Part shown: piece after piece, positions 1 through 5,575 of the stretch
How positions within the stretch are numbered: position 1 is the first letter of the stretch
Layout: each line of letters opens with the position of its first letter
Translations under genes and position numbers: made by a program
Assembly: GCA_916720335.1 (NCBI GenBank)
Contig: CAKAQU010000059.1
Span: 1-10,499, forward strand
Length of the DNA stretch: 10,499 bases
Reading direction: 5' to 3'
Origin: an uncultured Moraxella sp.
GTDB taxonomy: Bacteria; Pseudomonadota; Gammaproteobacteria; Pseudomonadales; Moraxellaceae
The notes under the pieces: generated by a model
The model's database searches: none
Told to the model about the DNA's origin: nothing
The model's input: the letters and a program-made list of their open reading frames with translations, nothing else

Positions 1-172
1 TGTTGCTACTGCGATAATTTAAATTAACATACGCAAGGCAACCACCTGCATCTTGCATATCCACTTGTTTATCTGATGAGCTAGACACATTTTCGTTTTT
101 GCCATAATCACTTGTTGATTTACAGCTCATAAGTTGTCTTGCAAAATCAAGATTTGGATAATCTTGTGGCAT
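1..172 (-). CDS. Hypothetical protein, partial (N-terminal 57 residues)
   Basis: An open frame starts with ATG at 172-170, directly after the TAG stop (175-173) of the gene upstream, and runs off the left edge without a stop. The end of the upstream gene supplies a GGAGAG Shine-Dalgarno about 9 bases before the ATG, so the two are translationally coupled. The visible protein starts MPQDYPNLDFARQLMSCKS and is polar and serine-rich with no motif I recognise. It is the last visible member of the minus-strand early operon that begins with the Cro-like gene. That position suggests a replication-accessory or later early-gene role, but function is unknown. The start is well supported; identity is not. 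Confidence 0.6.
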   Translation of the reverse strand, partial: MPQDYPNLDFARQLMSCKSTSDYGKNENVSSSSDKQVDMQDAGGCLAYVNLNYRSSN

Positions 173-358
173 CTATTTAATCTCTCCATAACACTTATTA
201 AAATTTATACCCAAACTATTAAACTCTTTTAAAAACTCTTCCCAATTGATTTTTATTGGGCTTTCATCACCAATTTTCACCCAAACATCACCATTGATGT
301 CTGCCTTATCGCTTAACACCTTAGCAATTTTCCCGTCTTTGTCAATGTATCTACTCAT
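173..358 (-). CDS. Small hypothetical protein, 61 aa
   Basis: A 61-residue protein starting MSRYIDKDGKIAKVLSDKAD, rich in Asp, Lys, Glu and Ile, with no membrane segment or recognisable motif. Its ATG overlaps the TGA of the 26-codon frame upstream (ATGA, 358-355), and its TAG abuts the ATG of the next gene, so it sits in a gapless string of small phage genes. It has no strong Shine-Dalgarno of its own; translation probably depends on ribosomes finishing the upstream frame. The mixed hydrophobic/charged pattern looks like a small globular protein. Real gene likely; function unknown. Confidence 0.6.
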   Translation of the reverse strand: MSRYIDKDGKIAKVLSDKADINGDVWVKIGDESPIKINWEEFLKEFNSLGINFNKCYGEIK

Positions 359-435
359 TCTTTAGCCCATATGTTTAAAAGCATCTGATTTGCATTTTTA
401 GGCATGGTTGTTACTTGGTGGTATAATTTTTCCAT
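355..435 (-). CDS. Mini-ORF, 26 aa, coupled to the 61-aa gene
   Basis: The frame opens at ATG 435-433, encodes MEKLYHQVTTMPKNANQMLL and six more residues, and stops at TGA 357-355, overlapping the next ATG as ATGA. A GGGG run about 7-10 bases before the ATG could serve as a weak ribosome site. An internal ATG (codon 11) is an alternative start. It fills the gap between the replication gene and the 61-aa gene, and its exact overlap with the next start suggests that it is translated, either as a short protein or as a leader that delivers ribosomes. No function can be assigned. Confidence 0.4.
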   Translation of the reverse strand: MEKLYHQVTTMPKNANQMLLNIWAKE

Positions 436-460
436 CAATTTGCCCCAAAGTGCGCCTTAT

Positions 461-484
461 ACGCTCTTTTACGCTCTTTTACGC
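461..484. repeat. 10-bp tandem repeat, about 2.4 copies
   Basis: ACGCTCTTTT occurs twice back to back (461-470, 471-480), followed by a partial third copy ACGC (481-484). It lies immediately after the stop codon of the replication gene (minus strand), in the short gap before the 26-codon frame. It is most simply replication slippage. Confidence 0.7.
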
Positions 485-487
485 ATA

Positions 488-1828
488 TTAAACTCTCTGT
501 GCTGGTTTAGCCGCGAGATTCGCGTGGAGCCGCGCCAGTTGTTTAGAAATGTATGCGTCATCAACTGGTTTTCTAACCTCTGGCTTTTGACAGTTCGCAA
601 CCCCAAGCGAACTAATGCGCTTGTACGCCTCAATGGTCGTTTCTGTCTGTATTTTATAATCTTGCATAATTTGCTTACTCTGCTCTGGTGTATAGCCATC
701 AAAACAGTAAAGCCATTGTTTCTCAAATGTAAACATGGTTTTTGGGTCAAATTCACGGGGCAGTTTCACCCCATCAAAAACATAATAGCCCTTTTCAACT
801 GTTTCATCTGAAAAATCGTGCGAATTGGATTTTATGCCAAAAGAATCATCACCACTGTGGGTCATTGGTTTTTCGCGTTTTATCCAGTCTATCAGCTTAT
901 CCATGCGGATTTGTTCGGTCATCAAATACTTGCCTTGAGCTTCACGATTCACATTGTAACTGACAAACTTAGCAAAGACGGTGTTAAACTCATCTTGTGT
1001 TAGCTGCTTGCACCCTGATTGTTGCAAGATTTCAGCTAGCAAATCAAGGCTGGGTGGTTGCCATTGGCTAATGGATTTATTTTTATCAAAACCAGTTGTC
1101 GTGTTGTGTGTATTGCTTGGCTGATTTTGTAACGTTTCACTGTTACACACAACACTACTTTTATTATTATGGTTATTATTATGGTTATTAATATTCTCCG
1201 GGATTTGAGCGTTACTGGCGTTATATGGTGCGTTACATTTAGCGTTACTCGGCGTTACATCGGTGGCGTTACTGGCGTTACATTGAGCGTTATATAACGT
1301 GCGAATTTCGTTTAGCGTCATATTTTTATCAGCCTGTACGCCTTGATTTATAAGGGTTTTTAGCTTTCTTGACTTTTCGGCGCGCTCCGCACCTGTCATC
1401 GCATAACCATCAATGTGGTCATAAATTTTAGCGTTACTTGTAACGTTACTTTCGTTACATGGCGCGTTACTGCCTCCGTTACTTGCGTTACTTGTAACGT
1501 TACTTTTTTCAGTCGCGTTACGCATGGCAAATCGGATATTTTTGATTTGCTCATCCCAGCTGCTATGACGGTATTTTTTGTTGATGATTTTGAATTTGTC
1601 TTTGAGTAGCCATTTTAAATCGGTGCGGTCGTTATCGCTACGGCAACCCATTTTAAAGCACAATAAATCAAAATCCATCGTTAAGCTGCCGCTGCTTTTT
1701 TGAGCGGTGCTAAAATACAGTGTGCGCAAATCAAGATAAATGGCGCGTTGGTTACGTGTCATATGCTTGGTATCACTGTCCCAATCGCCAAAGTTATGCG
1801 TGATAAAGTGGATATCTGTTGTTGTCAT
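488..1828 (-). CDS. Phage replication protein: DUF1376 (YdaU-like) N-terminus plus DnaT-like domain
   Basis: A 446-residue protein. Residues ~5-100 match the DUF1376/YdaU pattern of phage replication proteins: an early GDW..DT segment, then AIYLDLRTLYFST, and a C-terminal HSSWDEQIKNIRF. Residues ~104-223 are a low-complexity linker of repeated SNA, CNA and NVT units followed by an Asn/His run. Residues ~255-318 (QWQPPSLDLL..., FVSYNVNREAQGKYL, KLIDWIKRE) resemble the DnaT DNA-binding domain involved in helicase loading. The last ~120 residues are unrecognised. ATG 1828 has an AGGAG Shine-Dalgarno 5-6 bases upstream. The gene follows the Cro-like gene in the pR-type operon, the place of lambda O/P, so it likely initiates phage replication or loads the host helicase. 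The linker-encoding DNA carries iteron-like repeats, so the origin may lie inside the gene as in lambda O. Confidence 0.8.
   Translation of the reverse strand: MTTTDIHFITHNFGDWDSDTKHMTRNQRAIYLDLRTLYFSTAQKSSGSLTMDFDLLCFKMGCRSDNDRTDLKWLLKDKFKIINKKYRHSSWDEQIKNIRFAMRNATEKSNVTSNASNGGSNAPCNESNVTSNAKIYDHIDGYAMTGAERAEKSRKLKTLINQGVQADKNMTLNEIRTLYNAQCNASNATDVTPSNAKCNAPYNASNAQIPENINNHNNNHNNKSSVVCNSETLQNQPSNTHNTTTGFDKNKSISQWQPPSLDLLAEILQQSGCKQLTQDEFNTVFAKFVSYNVNREAQGKYLMTEQIRMDKLIDWIKREKPMTHSGDDSFGIKSNSHDFSDETVEKGYYVFDGVKLPREFDPKTMFTFEKQWLYCFDGYTPEQSKQIMQDYKIQTETTIEAYKRISSLGVANCQKPEVRKPVDDAYISKQLARLHANLAAKPAQRV
1160..1197. other. AT-rich tract next to iterons (possible unwinding element)
   Basis: A nearly pure A/T run with the repeated unit TTATTATTATGG lies 12 bases from the first iteron of the 1209-1293 cluster, inside the replication gene where it encodes the Asn/His run. 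An AT-rich tract beside iterons is the arrangement of the lambda origin in gene O. Unwinding activity is inferred from that layout only. Confidence 0.35.
1209..1293 (-). repeat. Iteron-like cluster A: eight RTAACGC heptamers
   Basis: Read on the minus strand, RTAACGC starts or ends at + positions 1209, 1218, 1230, 1242, 1252, 1266, 1275 and 1287; six are GTAACGC and two ATAACGC. Spacing is 9-14 bases, close to one helical turn, as for iterons. Most copies are read as Ser/Cys/Tyr-Asn-Ala, but the copy at 1252-1258 is read in a different frame as Val-Thr, so the DNA word is kept while the peptide changes. A 12-bp palindrome, CGTTATATAACG, lies at 1288-1299. Confidence 0.6.
1431..1521 (-). repeat. 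Iteron-like cluster B: eight GTAACGN heptamers with a 20-bp direct repeat
   Basis: NCGTTAC (minus strand GTAACGN) occurs at 1431, 1443, 1452, 1464, 1476, 1485, 1497 and 1515, spaced 9, 12 or 18 bases, all in the same reading frame (xGT AAC Gxx). The 20-mer GCGTTACTTGTAACGTTACT is repeated exactly at 1431-1450 and 1485-1504 and contains the palindrome GTAACGTTAC (1440-1449 and 1494-1503). Cluster B lies 137 bases from cluster A in the same gene, together 16 copies. This is the likely binding region of an initiator, perhaps the encoded protein itself. Confidence 0.6.
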
Positions 1829-1890
1829 GACGACTCCTAATGGCGGTTTAGATGCCGAGTGCTTGCGTTAAAATCATATTGGTTACTCTT

Positions 1891-2112
1891 TCATTTGGGT
1901 TTGTGTGGGGTTGTTTGATTGTCTTTCTTTAGTTGTCTTAATAAAGCAATACCATTATCAAAAGATAAACGTTTCTTAGTATGACCATTTAATATTTCAC
2001 TTATTGTGCTTTGAGGAACCCCTGTTATTTTTTGTAATTCTTTTTGAGTTCTTCCCTGAACTTGCAAAAGTTCTTCAACAATATTTTGCCAATTTATCGG
2101 TTCATCAATCAT
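1891..2112 (-). CDS. Cro-like helix-turn-helix regulator
   Basis: A 73-residue DNA-binding protein with an XRE/Cro-type helix-turn-helix at about residues 22-43 (TQKELQKITGVPQSTISEIL), followed by one further helix (GIALLRQLKK) and a basic, polar tail. There is no second domain. It is the first gene of the minus-strand early operon, divergent from the CI-like repressor, exactly the position of lambda cro; it probably represses the repressor promoter and damps early transcription. ATG 2112 has a clear AGGA site (2118-2121 on the minus strand) 5 bases upstream and a promoter about 24 bases before that. The alternative is a HigA-type antitoxin, but no toxin is adjacent. Confidence 0.8.
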   Translation of the reverse strand: MIDEPINWQNIVEELLQVQGRTQKELQKITGVPQSTISEILNGHTKKRLSFDNGIALLRQLKKDNQTTPHKPK

Positions 2113-2132
2113 AAAAATCCTAAAAAATATAA

Positions 2133-2166
2133 AATTTATCGGATTATATCCTAAAGCCGATAAATT
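2133..2166. promoter_or_regulatory. Perfect inverted-repeat operator over the cro promoter
   Basis: AATTTATCGG (2133-2142) and CCGATAAATT (2157-2166) are perfect 10-bp inverted arms separated by 14 bases. They bracket the -10 box of the minus-strand cro promoter: one arm lies in the promoter spacer, the other around the start of transcription. A dimeric or tetrameric repressor bound here would block the promoter. A further half-site, CGATAAAT, is at 2221-2228, just after the predicted start of the repressor transcript. Confidence 0.65.
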
Positions 2167-2171
2167 AACAA
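2143..2171 (-). promoter_or_regulatory. pR-type promoter for cro and replication genes
   Basis: On the minus strand, -35 TTGTTA (2171-2166), a 17-base spacer and a perfect -10 TATAAT (2148-2143). The spacer and -10 together read TATCGGCTTTAGGATATAAT, which is 18/20 identical to the equivalent part of the promoter at 6619-6647. The predicted start is near 2136, giving a leader of about 24 bases with an AGGA ribosome site. Confidence 0.75.
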
Positions 2172-2182
2172 GATAATGTTTT

Positions 2183-2210
2183 TTGATTTTAGTAATTACT
2201 TGTGTATAAT
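2183..2210 (+). promoter_or_regulatory. Repressor promoter (pRM-type)
   Basis: -35 TTGATT (2183-2188), 16-base spacer, perfect -10 TATAAT (2205-2210), giving a start near 2217 and a ~50-base leader before the repressor ATG. The operator half-site CGATAAAT (2221-2228) overlaps the early transcribed region, a plausible site for autoregulation or Cro repression. Unlike lambda pRM the -35 is reasonable, so it may not need activation. Confidence 0.65.
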
Positions 2211-2267
2211 ATTGATTAAACGATAAATAGTTATAAATTGATACTAATAAGCTAAATAAGGCAAGCT

Positions 2268-2963
2268 ATGAGCGAACTCAAAGACCGTTTAAAAACTGCA
2301 AGGAAAAATGCCAAAATGACTCAGGCACAACTCGCTAAAGCTGTGCCTATTTCACAGGGTACAATATCTGACCTTGAAAGCGGTAGGAACAAAGGCACAG
2401 CAAGTTTGGTTAAAATCGCCCAAGCTCTAAAAGTAAACGCTCATTGGCTCGCTACTGGTGAAGGTGAGATGACCGCCCTGCCAGCTCAAATACAAACAAT
2501 TTTAGACAATACCACAGGTCCTATTAGTAATAACGCCATCAACCCTGAACAAAAAACATGGTTGCCACTGATGAATATTAGTTTTTCTTGCGGAAATGGT
2601 GTGGATGTACAATGCCATTTTGAAGAAACTAAAAAGCAATTGGCATTTGAACCTGACTTTTTGCCCAGTCGTGGCGTTAAAGAGGCTAATGTTCGCCTGC
2701 TTTACGCCACCGGTGACAGCATGGAAGAGTTTATTTTTGACGGCGATATATTTGCTATAGATATTAGCGACACTACCATTCGTGACGGGCAAATTTACGC
2801 GATATATTTTGAGGGTGAAGCAATGCTTAAGCAAATTTTTAAAGAAGCAGGTGGGCGTTTGATACTGCACAGCAAAAACCCTAAATACAAAGATAAAATC
2901 GTGACTGAAGACAATGGAGCGGATTTTAAAGTTTTAGGCAGGCAATTTTGGCGAGCTGGGTAA
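2268..2963 (+). CDS. CI/LexA-like phage repressor (HTH + S24 peptidase domain)
   Basis: A 231-residue repressor maintaining lysogeny. Residues ~5-65 are an XRE helix-turn-helix (recognition part about residues 17-38, TQAQLAKAVPISQGTISDLE). A polar linker (~70-95) joins an S24/LexA-type C-terminal domain from ~100. The self-cleavage dyad is visible: Ser151 in TGDSMEEF and Lys188 in EAMLKQIF, 37 residues apart as in LexA. The candidate scissile bond is Cys108-Gly109 in SFSCGNGVD, where many relatives have Ala-Gly. This implies RecA-stimulated autocleavage and SOS induction. Start ATG 2268 follows an AAGG site (2258-2261). It lies divergent to the Cro-like gene with operators between, and is the probable ligand of the inverted repeat at 2133-2166 and of the matching site at 6628-6647. 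Confidence 0.9.
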   Translation: MSELKDRLKTARKNAKMTQAQLAKAVPISQGTISDLESGRNKGTASLVKIAQALKVNAHWLATGEGEMTALPAQIQTILDNTTGPISNNAINPEQKTWLPLMNISFSCGNGVDVQCHFEETKKQLAFEPDFLPSRGVKEANVRLLYATGDSMEEFIFDGDIFAIDISDTTIRDGQIYAIYFEGEAMLKQIFKEAGGRLILHSKNPKYKDKIVTEDNGADFKVLGRQFWRAG

Positions 2964-2997
2964 TAGCGTAATTAGATAGAATACAGGATAAATTATT

Positions 2998-3285
2998 ATG
3001 ATTTTAGATTTGCCCCCACACCTAGAAACCATCATCACCCAAATAGCAGAGGCACAAGGCATTACCGCCCAAGAAGTGGCAATAACCGCCCTACAACAGC
3101 GGTTTGCCCCAGATGATGAACAAGCCTATTATGACTGGTTTTATGAACATCATTTTGATATAGAACGCCTCAAGAAAGCCATTGGCGAAACGGACGAGAA
3201 TGGACGGGCTAAACATACGACAGAAGTGCCAACTTGGGCGTTAAAAGATTTAGCAGCTTTTGATCAATGGTTGGCGAGTGTATGA
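2998..3285 (+). CDS. Probable antitoxin of a type II toxin-antitoxin pair
   Basis: A 95-residue acidic protein. The N-terminus (MILDLPPHLETIITQIAEAQ, then GITAQEVAITALQQRF) has the short strand plus two helices typical of ribbon-helix-helix antitoxins. The C-terminal half (DWFYEHHFDIERLKKAIGETDE..., PTWALKDLAAFDQWL) would be the toxin-binding part. AGGA at ~2984-2987 is the ribosome site. Its TGA overlaps the ATG of the next gene (ATGA, 3282-3285), the classical arrangement of antitoxin before toxin. It begins 34 bases after the repressor stop and may be read from the repressor transcript in the lysogen. The family is inferred from layout and fold pattern, not recognised by name. Confidence 0.55.
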   Translation: MILDLPPHLETIITQIAEAQGITAQEVAITALQQRFAPDDEQAYYDWFYEHHFDIERLKKAIGETDENGRAKHTTEVPTWALKDLAAFDQWLASV

Positions 3286-3731
3286 AAGTAACTTTCTCTG
3301 ACCCAATGAAGGCTCAACTGCCAGAATTTAGTGACGAAATTCGCCAAGCAGTACTCAATTTTGTGGCGCATGTCAAAGAACACGGTCTAATAGGCTTGCA
3401 GGGACGCAACAAATCATCCGTTCCAGACAATGTATATACCAAAAAAGAGCGAGTAAATTATGCCTATGCTCAAAAACATTGTCTCTGGCATTATCATATC
3501 AGTATTCCTTGCTATATTGGCGAAGATGGCGATATGACCAGCGAATATATTTTGCATTACCAAAGATTTGATGAAGAGATTGTGATTGTAAGTTTAGCAG
3601 CACATCCGCCGTTTGAATTACCAGTATTAAAAACTAATCATGCCACCACATCATTGCAAAAGCTAAGTAAAGTGGTGATGGTGTGGTGTGTGAGAGTTTG
3701 TGTAGATGATATTTACCATCTGATTTTCTGA
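3282..3731 (+). CDS. Probable toxin (RelE/YafO-like) of a type II pair
   Basis: The ATG at 3282 overlaps the antitoxin TGA and is preferred over an in-frame ATG 15 bases earlier; this gives 149 residues. The core from GRNKSSVPDN through YAYAQKHCLWHYHISIP to EYILHYQRFDEEIVIVSLAAH and HPPFELP has the alternating strands and His/Tyr/Arg-rich face of RelE-superfamily mRNA interferases, and reminds me of YafO (GR...HIH...LVY...W). The last ~35 residues (after FELP) are of odd composition, with Cys, Val and Trp clusters, and may be an extension acquired by loss of the original stop. It would act on translation when the antitoxin is degraded and may stabilise the prophage or act in defence. Toxin role is likely; subfamily is uncertain. 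Confidence 0.55.
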   Translation: MKVTFSDPMKAQLPEFSDEIRQAVLNFVAHVKEHGLIGLQGRNKSSVPDNVYTKKERVNYAYAQKHCLWHYHISIPCYIGEDGDMTSEYILHYQRFDEEIVIVSLAAHPPFELPVLKTNHATTSLQKLSKVVMVWCVRVCVDDIYHLIF

Positions 3732-3806
3732 GCGTAAGTCATACAAATCGGAAGTAACAAGAAATCATTAACTCAATTAGCCATTTTAATAACTTAGGAA
3801 CTTTGA

Positions 3807-5534
3807 ATGAGCAACCAACCAACCTTATTAAAGAAAATGTACATCAAGAATTTTCGCAACTTACAAGACGTGGAGATTGAGTTTGGAACAAGAATCACCG
3901 TCATTAGTGGCAAAAATGGCACGGCCAAATCTACAATTTTGGGTTTGGCCGCCCAAATTTTTAGCTTTACCAAAGACTACACAACAAATACAGACTTAAA
4001 TTATCAAACACTAAATGGGCAAAAATTCAAATCAGAATTTGGGGAACATTTTAGATTATCAGAAAAATATGACAAGCCAGGTGAAATGGATGTTTCATAT
4101 TGTGTTTATGATGCCTATGAAAAACAAGATATTAATACCTTAAAGTTAAGACTTATTGACTCAAAAGACAGAAGACATCGTACAGTCATCAGAAATAATA
4201 TCAAGACGAAATATTCAGAGAATACATCAAGAAATATCACCCACCCTGTTACCTACCTTAACCTAAAACGTCTTTACCCCATTGCAGAACGTGAAGAGGC
4301 GACAGTTGATATTGATTATCTAAAAAACAATGCCAAAGAGTTTACCAGAATTTGTAGTACTATCGTAGGAAAAGAGAATCACATCATAACATCAACACGA
4401 GGCAAAGTTGTCAGCTCATCAGTAGCACATGGCAACAATTATGATCATGAATCTGTATCATCTGGTGAGGATAATGTTGGGCAAATTGTGCAGGCGTTAT
4501 TTTCCTTTAAAAAACTTAGTGAAGAATACCCAGATTATCATGGAGGACTATTAATTATTGATGAAATTGATGCGGGATTATTTCCTTTTGCCCAGGCTAA
4601 AATCATGCAACAACTACAATATTTTGCCCATGATTACAACATACAGATTATTGTTACATCTCATTCACCAATCATCATAGAAGAGATTTTTGACAAATCC
4701 CAGAAAAACCCAAAACAGTTTAAAAACATCTTTTTAAGCCAGGCACATGGCAAGCTAGAAATTAAAAATAACTATCAATGGTCGGATATTTACGCTGACT
4801 TATTTATAACTACAAAGGTGAAGTCATCTGATATGGTGCTACCCAAGGTAAATATTTATGCCGAAGATGATGAAGCATTTGATTTTTTCAGTAGATTAAT
4901 CACATCAAAAAATCTTACAAACATCATCAATCGTATCAGAGAAGTATCATTAGGCTGTAAAGATTATCACGCACTTATATCTAAAAAGATTCCTGAGTTT
5001 ACACAGAAGTCAATTATCGTTTTTGATGGTGATGAAAGCAAAGCGGAACGACAAAAACATCAAAAGACATTCGAAAAACAGCATAACTTGATTACCTTAC
5101 CCACCATTCAACCACCAGATAGACTATTATTTAGATTTTTATTTGAACTACCAGATGATGATAGTTTTTGGCATAATGACCTTAGGTTTACCAAAGAAGT
5201 TTTTAGAAATTGCACAAATTCACAATCAATCATTAACAGATTGGTGTTAACAAATGAAAATATCAAAAATTTTGATAATATTGTTCAGCAGGACTTGGAT
5301 AACCCCAATACAAACGGATTGAGAGAATTGTTTAAAGGATTTTACAAAGATAAAGATATACAAAAATTGTTAAAAAATAAAAATACTTGCCCTTTTGCTT
5401 ACTATATCAATAAAAATCTCGAACAAAAACAAGAGTTTGAAAAGAAATTTATTGAGTGCTTAAAATATGTATTGCAACATGGATTTGGTGAACCTAAATC
5501 CAAGATAGAAACTTATTTCAATGGCCAAACTTAA
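3807..5534 (+). CDS. ABC-type ATPase with C-terminal TOPRIM domain (OLD-like nuclease)
   Basis: A 575-residue protein. The N-terminal ATPase half has the start IKNFRNLQDVEIEFG typical of RecF/SMC/OLD proteins, Walker A GKNGTAKST (residues 35-43, with Ala where Gly is usual), a signature-like SVSSGEDNVGQ (~216-225), Walker B GGLLIIDEIDAG (~246-256) and the H-loop TSHSP (~284-288). The C-terminal half has TOPRIM motifs: IYAEDDEAF (Glu353) and IIVFDGDE (Asp407, Asp409). This architecture is that of OLD-family nucleases, including GajA of Gabija, and of PARIS-type ATPase-TOPRIM systems; these restrict phage by nuclease or abortive activity. ATG 3807 has AGGA 7-8 bases upstream. It sits between the repressor and pL with an adenine methyltransferase 41 bases downstream. 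Biochemical role in defence is inferred; the domain call is firm. Confidence 0.8.
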   Translation: MSNQPTLLKKMYIKNFRNLQDVEIEFGTRITVISGKNGTAKSTILGLAAQIFSFTKDYTTNTDLNYQTLNGQKFKSEFGEHFRLSEKYDKPGEMDVSYCVYDAYEKQDINTLKLRLIDSKDRRHRTVIRNNIKTKYSENTSRNITHPVTYLNLKRLYPIAEREEATVDIDYLKNNAKEFTRICSTIVGKENHIITSTRGKVVSSSVAHGNNYDHESVSSGEDNVGQIVQALFSFKKLSEEYPDYHGGLLIIDEIDAGLFPFAQAKIMQQLQYFAHDYNIQIIVTSHSPIIIEEIFDKSQKNPKQFKNIFLSQAHGKLEIKNNYQWSDIYADLFITTKVKSSDMVLPKVNIYAEDDEAFDFFSRLITSKNLTNIINRIREVSLGCKDYHALISKKIPEFTQKSIIVFDGDESKAERQKHQKTFEKQHNLITLPTIQPPDRLLFRFLFELPDDDSFWHNDLRFTKEVFRNCTNSQSIINRLVLTNENIKNFDNIVQQDLDNPNTNGLRELFKGFYKDKDIQKLLKNKNTCPFAYYINKNLEQKQEFEKKFIECLKYVLQHGFGEPKSKIETYFNGQT

Positions 5535-5575
5535 AAATTAGTGTTAAAATAACTAAAATTTTTGAGATTAAGGCC

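Noticed and set aside
404..811. Plus-strand open frame of 135 codons
   Set aside because: It lies opposite the replication gene and the coupled small genes, has no ribosome site and gives a Cys/Trp/Leu-rich protein typical of an antisense shadow.
1200..1530. CRISPR array
   Set aside because: The repeats are only 6-7 bases (one 20-mer twice), spacing is 9-18 bases and they lie inside a coding gene; they fit iterons, not repeat-spacer units.
2113..2124. A further TTTAGGAT operator copy just upstream of the Cro-like gene
   Set aside because: On the minus strand this TTTAGGAT is placed 5 bases before the ATG and is explained as the Shine-Dalgarno; the TATCGG part of the shared motif is missing.
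2502..2870. Minus-strand frame of 122 codons inside the repressor gene
   Set aside because: Shadow of the well-supported CI-like gene on the other strand.
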